From assembly GCF_022376445.1 (NCBI RefSeq), contig NW_025955054.1, positions 92,640-156,639 on the forward strand: a stretch of DNA of 64,000 nucleotides. Direction: 5' to 3'. The notes below the pieces were generated by a model. That model was not told where the DNA came from. It did no database searches and saw only the letters and a list, made by a program, of their open reading frames with translations. Each line of letters starts with the position of its first letter. Position 1 is the stretch's first letter. Positions 22,289 to 30,970 of this stretch are shown here, piece by piece. The translations under genes were made by a program, and so were the position numbers. The stretch comes from Fomitopsis serialis. Lineage: Eukaryota; Basidiomycota; Agaricomycetes; Polyporales; Fomitopsidaceae.

Positions 22289-24770
22289 ATGGCCCTCCTC
22301 CGCGCCACCGACTCGCCCGAGTACACCGCCCGCACCCGCACGCCCTTCGCCCCGCCCCCGCCCTCGCTCTCCATCAAGGCCGTCCACGCAGCCGTGCCCA
22401 AGCATCTCTTTGCCCGATCGACGCCAAAGTGTCTGCTCTACGTCGGTCGCCACGTCCTCCTCACCTACTGCTTCTATCTGTTCGCAACGCGCATCGATGT
22501 CCTCGTGGGGGTGTTGCTCGATCGGTCTGGCATGACGAGGGGAGGGCGCGTCGAGGATGCGCTGCGATGGCTTATGTGGTGGACGTACTGGTTCTGGCAG
22601 AGCATTGCGTTCATGGGCATCTGGACGCTCGGTGAGTACTTGTTCCGCTCTTGTATGCAGTTCGCGCCCGTTTCGATGGCGGGTCCGGATGCTTGTATGC
22701 TATGTTGCTCCGTTCTTCGGACGCAGCCGCTGCAGAGTTTCCGACCTAGTGCTTGCGCATCTGCGAAACACTCTGCATCTCACTGACCTCCCGCACTTGC
22801 CACAGGACACGAGGTGCGCGGATCCCGCTGTCCTGCACCGTTGAAGCACTCCCAGGCTGACAATCACCTTGCTGCCTCGCCCACTCCACCCCGGCTGCGC
22901 ACAGTGCGGCCACGACGCGCTCTCGCCGAAGCCATGGGTGAACGCGCTCCTCGGAATGGGACTCCACACGTTCGTCCTCACGCCGTACTGGGCATGGCGG
23001 GCGACCCACCGGTCTCACCATGTGAGTCCTCTCCCGCTATGTCGTTCAGCGCTCCGGACTGTTGCGCGCCGCTGCATATCCGCTCTGCTTGCCGCGCTGC
23101 CTCTGTGCGTCGGACGGGGATGTCTGACTTGTCTCCGCGTCCTCTGCGATGGCTCGCGCTGTCTGCGACGTGTCGCCTGTATGTGTCCCAGACAGCGGGT
23201 TTCGTGTGCGATCGCGGCGATTGATACGGTGAGGCCAGCGCTGATCAGACTTTCGTCCGGTAGAAAGGCACGAACAACCTCCACCGCGACGAGACGTACC
23301 ACCCGCAGACGCGCGAGGAGTTCAACCTGCCGCCGGAAGGTGCGTCGCGTCTCCGTCGTTGGCGTCGCGCGGTTCTGAGGACGGGGGAGCAGAGAAGGCG
23401 AGTGCGATAGACTACCACGAGATGATTGAGGAGACGCCGCTATACACGCTTCGGAAGATGGTCCTCCGGCAATTCCTGTGCGTGCGCTCGACGTTGTGTT
23501 ACCTCTCTCGGGTCCAAGTTGATTGTGGGTGCGGCTCGTAGGGGCTTCCAGCTCTACTTGATGTATGCCTCTCGTCTTCCTCACATCCCCGGTCAACTGA
23601 GCACTGAGGTCCGCGCCTCATCTCGCACAGACATAATCGCAAGGGAAACCCGAAGTATCCGCCTGGAACGAGTGTAGGTCATGTTTCGTCGACGCGCAAC
23701 ACGCCGTTGGATTACCACGCGCGGTGTAGCACTACAAGCCGAGCTCGAAGCTCTTCCGACCCGAGGAACGTAAGCCGTCCTGTTCTATCCGCACACATCC
23801 TGTCTCTGCTCGGACGGTTGCCCTAGCTCGGCTGTTGTGACAATTGTGGGGGCTGAACGATATCCCATGACTAGGACACCTTGTCGTCGTCTCGGATGTC
23901 CTGATCGCGGGGATGCTCGCGCTCCTCGGTGTCTGGGGGTGGAACTCGGGGTCGGGCACGGTGTGGAGGATGTACCTCGTGCCGTGGCTGGTACGTCCCT
24001 CCGCTTCATTCGTCTGCCCGGCGCGTCTCATCTACATCGTCAACAGTGGGCCCATAACTGGTGAATCTATCCCGTTCAACGAGACAGGGAGATGCTGATG
24101 GCGTTGTCTGCGGGTGACTCAGGATCGTGACGGTGACGTACCTGCAGCACTCGGACCCTACTGTGCCGTATTACAGAGTACGTTGCCATAGTGCTGACGT
24201 GGACGTATGCTGACTTTCATGCGCAAAGGGCCAGTGGACGTTCCTCCGGGGCGCACTCGCGACGGTCGACCGGCCGATCTTTGGCTGGGTCGGGCGGTTC
24301 TTCTGGCACGGCGTGAGTCTCCGCTCTTCAATCAACGCGCGTGGCTGACTGGCGAGCTCTCGGCTCAGATCGCGCACGACCACGTCGCCCACCACTTCTT
24401 CGTCGGGGTGCCGTTCTGTGAGTGCCCTTCCGTTCACGTTGAACCTCTGCTGACTCTCCCGGCAGATAACCTCCCTGACGTGACGGAGGCGATCAAGCCC
24501 GTGCTCGGGGACTACTACTACTACGACTCGACGGTGAGTCGCCTCGTCCGAGCCCGTTCGCTCGTCGTCTGATGCGGATATCGCCAGCCGACGCTCTATG
24601 CGCTCTGGCGGAGCTTCACGCAGTGCAAGTTCGTCGAGAGCACGGGCGACGTCGTGTTCTTCAAGAACATGCGCGGCGAGGCCGTGCGGGAGTGCTGCGT
24701 CGCGGATGTGTGTCCCGCGAAGGAAGCGGGTGTGTTGATGGTGCGAAGGAAGCGGCCGAGTTGGATTTGA
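22289..24770 (+). CDS. Delta-12 fatty-acid desaturase (membrane acyl-lipid type)
   Basis: Fifteen exons: 22289-22631, 22806-22813, 22905-23021, 23264-23339, 23393-23477, 23542-23562, 23631-23673, 23730-23769, 23875-23990, 24047-24060, 24123-24177, 24229-24312, 24369-24417, 24466-24533, 24588-24770. They sum to 1302 nt, 433 residues plus TGA, and every junction keeps frame. The enzyme would turn oleoyl into linoleoyl chains on ER phospholipids using di-iron chemistry. The three histidine boxes are HECGH at about 116-120 (built from three exons), HRSHH at about 152-156 and HVAHH at about 339-343. Two hydrophobic regions separate them. The N-terminus has the family's HAAVPKHLF motif. I chose ATG 22289 because the next residues match that leader. 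The numerous tiny exons are odd but all have proper splice sites. Confidence 0.95.
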
Positions 24771-24889
24771 AGGGGTGCAGGACGAGGAGGAGGATGTGAT
24801 GGGTGATTGAGATGCTGTGCATCTATGGAGGGCCAGAAGCGCCCGTGGACTGTCCGCTGCAAAGTGGGGAGATAGGTGCAGTTGGGGGT

Positions 24890-24972
24890 TGTAGAGGCAA
24901 CATGGTGTAGAGGGCAACATCACGTAGAGGCAACATAGTGTAGCGGCAACATGCGTAGCGGCAACATGGTAG
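24890..24972 (+). repeat. Short tandem repeat, about five units
   Basis: Degenerate units of GGCAACAT followed by 3-6 nt and GTAG(A/C)G, repeated about five times, 120 bp after the desaturase stop codon. Unit length varies between 16 and 19 nt. It may sit in the 3' UTR of that gene. Confidence 0.75.
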
Positions 24973-26900
24973 GTGGGCACACTGCTCTTGAACTCACACT
25001 CCACGCTATGATCACAACAGTCTCGTATATTCCACTCTATGTATGCTTCATGCATGCTGCTTGAACTACAGTATGAGGACAGAAAATCCAGTCGTACGTA
25101 CATGCCCTTGTCGCGCACTTCACCCGCTGACCAGAGGACAGATGCTGCTGTCCAGACTGTATCAGCTTTGTCAAACAGGGCATACACATATAGGTCACTC
25201 AACCCCCTGCATCCAGCACTCGTCTCTATCAGAACCCATCCGCTACTCGCCCGTCAGCAGAACATATAGCTTTCGTCACAGATGCTACGGCAGCCGCTCC
25301 GCTGGCATCAAGCATGATGACTGGAAGAGACAGGTGCCGTCCGAGACCCCTGCGTGTGATGGGCAAGGCAGCACGACTCGTGGGAGTGTTGGCCTCAGTG
25401 TCAGAACTCAGAGGACTATGAGCTCGCCCTCTCACTGCTCGTGGTGACCCAGAGCGGACTGGGTAACGCGACGGGCAGGCAATCCAGGATGTTTCCGGGA
25501 AGGTAAACACAAGAACGGGCAGATGATGCTCGTGCTATTTTGCCAGACAGAATGGGATGGCCTAGCATTTGGCCACGGTCCAGGAACAGCGGATCCACCA
25601 GTGTAGGATGTATTCATGTGGCCCGAGCGCGACATGCCGAGTACAGGCAGAGAAGGGCTCACATATCGGAGGGCCTAGGTATTCGGAGGTGTTGCACTGA
25701 TCAGGGCCATATCTCGCGACCGGATACGAGTGGCTTAGTAGCACACTGTGGCAGATACGAGGTGCAAAGCTCGGACAGCGTGAGCGTGCGCGAGTGAGTG
25801 TGAACGGTGAACGCACAGACCGGGACGACACGTCCTCAATGTGGTGCTGTTTGGTCCTCGCCTAAAACGGCAATTGCCTCCGGACCGAGTGAAATCACAT
25901 GAGCAGCTGTCTGGCCCGGTGCGATCTCCGAGGGCTTCGTGTGAACACGAGGCTCTCGGACGCCAGTGGCTGTCGCAACGACGCTCCGGGCGCTTCTTTG
26001 TCCCTCTGTCAATCCTGCTTTCGTCCGTGTCTCCCGCAGCAAATTCATCTGTTCTGGGTGGTCTGTCTCACGTGTGCCAAGCCCACGACGTGATGCACCC
26101 ATTAAAGAGCTCAGCCTGCACCGTCCTCTCGCGGCCAATACCACGCAACGGAGAACATACAAAAGCGACCGCCTGCCGCACACCGACCGCTGGAGCGAAA
26201 CATCCAACAGCACGTATACTATGTGAATGGCATCAAGGAATAGGCCCGCGTCACTGGAGTCCGTGCGCTGGAAGCCCACTTGATGACCGTGACTCATCGC
26301 AAGAGAAGCACCAGTAAGGGACGCCGCAGAAGTTCGCAGTAGCGGGCATCTGATGCCGCGTGCAAGCGGACCTGAAACGATATTCCGGGGCATGCCCGTT
26401 TACCACGCACGGGCCACCCCGGCGAACTATAACTTGGCTGAGGCCTGAAGTGGTGTCCTTCCCGCCATCAGTGGCTACGTCCGAAAGCCCACCTGTACTC
26501 GATGTGAATGGTGAGCCGTCCTTGCCCGGGCTCGTTGCAGAAACACAGTCCTCTCGCTCGGCGCCGACGATGCGGGTCTCGTCATCGATGTGTCGGTGGT
26601 CCGGTCAATGCCTGGTATCAGTGTGCGATCCATGGGTGAGTGCCATGGCATGGTTTCTGCACCCCGGAGTTGACTGACGCGCTACTCGGGACACTTCCGC
26701 AGTCAGCAAGCCGAGCTCATTGCTGCGACGCGCAGCAACCACCTCACAACGCACCAATGTTCGTGCATGCACTGTCCAACTGCATTCGCACCTTCACATA
26801 GCTCATTCGCTACGACCCGACACTCGTGAGATGCCACGTCACACGGGTCCGAGACGAACGGCGACCACCCGTTGTCTCCAGCCGCGTCAGCTTTCGTCTT
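24973..26900. other. No firm gene
   Basis: About 1.9 kb with short frames. The longest that begins with ATG is on the minus strand at 25836-26393 (185 codons, starting MPRNIVSGPLARGIRCPLL); it has no recognisable domain and uneven composition, so I do not call it a gene. Nothing else is visible. Confidence 0.35.
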
Positions 26901-27529
26901 CAATCGAAGGCTGCCCTCGCTCCATGCTGATCGCAATTTCCTCCCGCAGAAATATATTTGCTTGTACCTACGTAGATAGCCTCACGCGGACGGGGCACCG
27001 CGTCCACCCGGCGCGAGCTGCACAGGACATCCTGCGCGCCGTCTCTGAGGCCGTCCGAGCGCAAGCTGCTGCCCCATCCATGTGCGGTCCTCGAGAGCCC
27101 ATACCCCCCGCCGGTACCGTCCACGGCGAGGCCCGCCGACCGCACGGGAGCACGCGTTTTCCGACCGAGGCCGTCCATGTGAGCGCCTGCGCCCACGGAC
27201 GATCTGTGCTGACCCGGTTCGTCGGCCGTGGCGCCGGCGTCGAGGCGACCAACACACCGTGCGCGTACCAGCCGGGACGGAACACACCCACCGGGGCCGC
27301 CACCGACGAGCGCGGTCGGCGCCTCGCGCCGTGTCCGATGCAGGGTGCGCGTTGGCCGGTGCACGCGAGGGTGCTGCACCCGACCCTGAGCAGTGTCTCG
27401 CGTGTGCACTGCGCCGTCCGGCGTGCTCCGCGCGCGTGTGGTGTCGCGACGACGCACCTGCGTGTCCTCTCTCCCCACGGCAACCAGCCGCCTGCCACCT
27501 TCGCTCCGTCACGCGTCGTGCTGGGCTGA

Positions 27530-28470
27530 GACGCGCTGTGTAGCTCGGGAGTGGGATACCCCCGGGCGCGATGATGTTCGAGGGGTGGGGTGATCCGTTG
27601 CTTCGGGGGTAGAGGTGACATGGGTGGATCGGAATAGTATACTATGAAAGTGGAGGGGAGACGTGCCGGGGAGTGATCTCACAACGATGCCTCAGGCTCG
27701 CTGACCTCGTCCTCGGTTCTCCGAGCCTCGCAAATCCCTCTGTTTCCGACTCGTTCTCTCGCTCCGCAGTCACTACGCTTGCTGAACTCGTTTCCGCGGT
27801 TGCCTCGTTCTCGTTCCGTGGTTGCCCTCCTTGTTCCGCAGGTTCCTGTGCTCGTTCCGCGAGCTCCTAAGCTAGCCCTGCTGATCCTCGTACTCGTTCC
27901 GCGAGCTCCTACGCTCGTTCCGCGAGCTCCTATCTCGTTCCGCGAGTTCCTATGCTCGTTCCGCGAGCTCCTAAGCAGGTCCTGCTGATCCTTATACTCG
28001 CTCCGCGGGGTCCTATCCTCGTTCCGCGAGATCCTATGCTCGTTCCGCAAATCCCTGTACTCGTTCCGCGAGTCCTTGTCCCCGATTACGTGGCGCTGCG
28101 TTCGTCCGAAAGATTCTTGATCCCGAGTCGGTCAACACTGACTGACCCAGGGAGCCTCTCCCCGCTCCGGCGAGTGTATGGGGAATGCGCAAGCTATGCT
28201 CGCAGATGTCTAGATTCAAGGTCCGGGGAGAGCTAAGGTATGTACAAGTCTTCGTGGCACTGTATGCCGCCGAAGCTGACTAATAGTAGGTACTTGCTAT
28301 ATATGGTAAGTAATGCGAAATCGCGCGAAGTCCATCAAGTACAGTAGAGATGGGGTATCGGAAGGAATAGCGAAGGCTGTCAATGTGCTCGGAGGGAACG
28401 GCACTGACCAGATAGCCCAAAATAAGCGATATACGTACTGTCCGGGCCTATGTGGGAGGCACTCCCCACA
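27530..28470 (+). repeat. Left copy of a ~950-bp direct repeat
   Basis: This matches 50485-51460 in the same orientation. Shared landmarks in order are CTCGGGAGTG with CCCCCGGGCGCGATG, a stretch of CGTTCCGCGAG-type repeats, CTAGATTC, and a final 238 bp (28233-28470) identical to 51223-51460. The first 700 bp are clearly diverged between copies while the last 238 bp are identical. The ends are not the TG...CA of an LTR. Confidence 0.85.
27830..28078 (+). repeat. 21-bp minisatellite
   Basis: About ten copies of a unit close to CGTTCCGCGAGCTCCTATG plus two bases, two of them with an extra 21 bp (a second unit type with CCTGCTGATCC). Twenty-one bp keeps frame, so the minus strand reads as a seven-residue repeat (SRNEHRN, ARGTSVG). 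The right copy of the enclosing direct repeat has a degenerate version at about 50700-51020. Confidence 0.85.
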
Positions 28471-28529
28471 TCTCCCCCTTACTCGAATTGTGACCGTCCC
28501 CGGTCACCTACTCCCCGCAACAACACTGC

Positions 28530-29843
28530 CTAACCGAGAGCGATCCACTGCGACATGAATGACGCGAGTCCGTCCGCTCGATCATCTTCTACCCTGCGTC
28601 CTCGAGTCGCGTCGAAACCGCGCATGCGATCCTCATCCTTGTCGAGCCAGCCGCAGTCTCGTTCCGCCTTGGCAAACGCCCTCTCCGTGTCTGCCCATGG
28701 CAGGTATTCGACAGCCCAACGGATCTCTTCCTCCGGGTGATGGGAGCTGACAAGTAGCTCGTCGCCGCAGACCTCTTCCGGGTCCCTGAGCTCGGTGCAC
28801 TTGACGAGTAGGCACTCTCCGACTAGTCCGTGTTTGTGTGCCACGGTTGTGCTGCTTGAGGTTATTGGGTCGGCCCTCGCATACTTGCACCCCTGGTACG
28901 ATCCTTCATTCCGGTCGGTACCGTCTGGGGTGTGTCCTCGGGCTGCCCTTGAACTGCGCATGAACCCGTCTTGCAAGCGCCGATCTGCCTCCGCTACCGC
29001 CTTCCTCGCCTCGTCGCGCGGAAGATATTCGACGATCCAATGCCCACAGTCATCGAGGTGGCAACAGCTATCCAGCTCGTCATCGTGCTCTTCCTCCGGG
29101 ATGCTGAGCTCGGCTGACTCCAAGAGTAGGCACTCTCGTCGTCCACGTTCTTCCGCGTCGATCGCGCCGACCGGCTGGCCACTAGGTCCGGCTCCTCTCC
29201 GACGCCTCTTGTGCGGATGTTCTCGGTTCGCCGGACTATGCGCGTCACAGATTTGGTTTCCTCCGACTCGTCGACCCGGGCCGCGTGCTTCTCCAGTCTC
29301 GCACCGTGTCCACTGCTCCTCCCTCTCGCTCTCCGAGACCACGGCCCTGAGTCGTACGCGCTCGTGTACACGGTTCCGCGCTAACCATTCATTCTGCTCG
29401 GTGTCTTGTGTGGTATGTCCTCGAGCTGCCCCTGATCTGCGCACGAACCCGCTACGCAACCGCTGATCTGCCTCCGCTACTGCCTTCTTCGCCTCTTCGC
29501 GCGAAAGGAACTCGATGATCCACTGCCCGTGCTTGTCGAGATGACAACAGCTTCCCAGCCCGTCATCGTGCGCTTCCTCCGGGATGTTCAGCTCGGCCGA
29601 CTCAATGAGTAGAAGGCACTCCGAGTCTCGCGGTCCACGTTCTACCGCGTTGACCGCCCTGTCCGGCTGACCGCCAGGTCTACCTCCTCTCCGAGGCTCC
29701 CCCATACTCGGATCCACACTCTGTGGCTGCTCACGTTCCGCTGGACCGTGCGCGTTCAAGTTTCCTGGGCCGCCTGCCTGCCCAGTCTCGCACTGCGTCG
29801 AGTCCTCGCTCCTTGGGCAGGCGTAGCCCTCATCCTGATACAT
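28530..29843 (-). CDS. Unrecognised protein with three repeats of a Cys-His/Trp domain
   Basis: Frame of 437 codons from ATG 29843. It contains two long repeats of about 160 residues and a shorter third. Each has a variable spacer (CETGxAxGPG, GQP, ERG), then a core: ECLLL, AEL, PEE, DD, SCCHLD, W, EYLPR, EA, KAVAEAD, about residues 76-150, 235-305 and 345-410. After the first core comes NEWLARNRVHERVRLRAVV. The same core and tail end the large minus-strand frame at 42857. Between repeats 1 and 2 many differences are synonymous (for CCHLD: TGT TGT CAT CTC GAC against TGT TGC CAC CTC GAT), which argues for a translated protein. No signal peptide or membrane segment is seen. The function is unknown, and I know no family with this core. 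It ends 60 bp from the 238-bp repeat. Confidence 0.6.
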   Translation of the reverse strand: MYQDEGYACPRSEDSTQCETGQAGGPGNLNAHGPAEREQPQSVDPSMGEPRRGGRPGGQPDRAVNAVERGPRDSECLLLIESAELNIPEEAHDDGLGSCCHLDKHGQWIIEFLSREEAKKAVAEADQRLRSGFVRRSGAARGHTTQDTEQNEWLARNRVHERVRLRAVVSESEREEQWTRCETGEARGPGRRVGGNQICDAHSPANREHPHKRRRRGAGPSGQPVGAIDAEERGRRECLLLESAELSIPEEEHDDELDSCCHLDDCGHWIVEYLPRDEARKAVAEADRRLQDGFMRSSRAARGHTPDGTDRNEGSYQGCKYARADPITSSSTTVAHKHGLVGECLLVKCTELRDPEEVCGDELLVSSHHPEEEIRWAVEYLPWADTERAFAKAERDCGWLDKDEDRMRGFDATRGRRVEDDRADGLASFMSQWIALG

Positions 29844-29849
29844 AAAATA

Positions 29850-30030
29850 CTTGTCCTTACAGTACAGCTCTGATACATAAACATTGTAGCTCGCAGATGG
29901 CCTGTGGATGTATGAGCGACGTGTGAAGTGATGTACAAATCATACATCATATCGTAGAGGCCTGATGTATCAGAGCATGCAGCGATGTATGAATCATACA
30001 TCGCGCTACAGACGGTTTATGCATGAGACC
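29850..30030. repeat. Cluster of ATGTATCAG / CATACATC motifs
   Basis: At least seven copies of the octamer-like motif in both orientations, including a perfect 23-nt palindrome at 29982-30004 (arms GCGATGTATGA with one central base). The start codon of the 437-codon frame is itself part of one copy (ATGTATCAGG). Related clusters lie at 41230-41426 and 42700-42850. Confidence 0.7.
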
Positions 30031-30970
30031 TGGTAGATTGATACTGACTGTATATACTATTATTGGTTAGTCCCCTTCATGCCGAACAGCTTGGAATGGC
30101 GGCGCCGTTCTTATGCCCGGCCGGGACTGCGCTTGGCCCCTGCGGAGACGTGGTCCTCCTTGTGCCAGATGCGGTCCAGCGCTGTTCCTTCCAAATCGGG
30201 CATGCATCCAAATCGGGCATGCGTCGGGCGCATAGCGCGCTGCCCGTTACTCGCTCACGCGCTGGAAATACTAGGCTGTGGTCGCCCCTCGCGTGCGTCG
30301 CGGTGCGTATTCATTCACCGTTCATGATGTCTCTCGCGAAAGCACTCCACTGACTCGTGCCGAAGGGAGGGATTACAGTACGAGTGCTACGAAACGGACT
30401 TAGCGCTTACGAGTACCTTGCATGACCGTGGGACAATGCACAGTCCTCGTCGTTCTCTAAGTCTCAGCTCGGCTCACTGGTAGTTCCCTCTACGAACTGC
30501 GATCACTGTTCACGGTGAGTACCTTCTTTCATTACAAGGAGTGAGCTCACGATAGAACTACACTTTCCAGGTGCTCACCACTCGCCGGTGAAGAATTCGA
30601 AGGAGGCTGAGGACGTAGGCTGAGGACGTAGGAGGCTGAGGACTTAGGAGGCGAGGACATTGGAGGCGAGGACGTTGGAGACCTGGTATAGCCGTGAGTG
30701 GTAAGCAAACATTGTACCGTGAAGTGACTGTATGATACACGGTACAATGCTGAGGGTTGTCGGCGCTGTAAAGCCCCCTCATGACTCCTCGTAAACTATC
30801 TCTCGATCGCATTCCAAGTCCGTTCCGCAAGACAATGGTCCTCAGCAAGCAACCTCAACTCGTTCTGCATGTCATTCAAGAAGGTATAGTATATACAATT
30901 ATCGCAGTAAGTCCGGATGCAAGATATTCGTAGCCCCCTTTCCAACGACGAAGACCAGCCCTTCATCGTT
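30031..30970. other. Edge of KDZ module, no gene
   Basis: No gene seen. A purine-rich tandem repeat of GGAGGC(TGA)GGACGTA-like units lies at about 30600-30680, and a 16-bp direct duplication (CCAAATCGGGCATGC) at about 30195-30225. If the KDZ element has terminal repeats on this side they should lie here, but I could not identify them. Confidence 0.4.

Noticed and set aside
23715..23729. 15-nt intron in the desaturase (GTGTAG...ACAAG)
   Set aside because: Too short to splice. An intron at 23674-23729 restores the family sequence PPGTSHYKPSS in frame.
25836..26393. 185-codon minus-strand frame as a gene
   Set aside because: It has an ATG but no motif, no splice-linked partner and composition like the surrounding non-coding sequence.
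27830..28078. CRISPR-like array
   Set aside because: Units are contiguous 21-bp tandem copies without spacers, and the host is a fungus.
27530..28470. Long terminal repeats of a retrotransposon
   Set aside because: The paired copies are direct repeats like LTRs, but lack TG...CA ends, primer-binding site, polypurine tract, reverse transcriptase or integrase in between.
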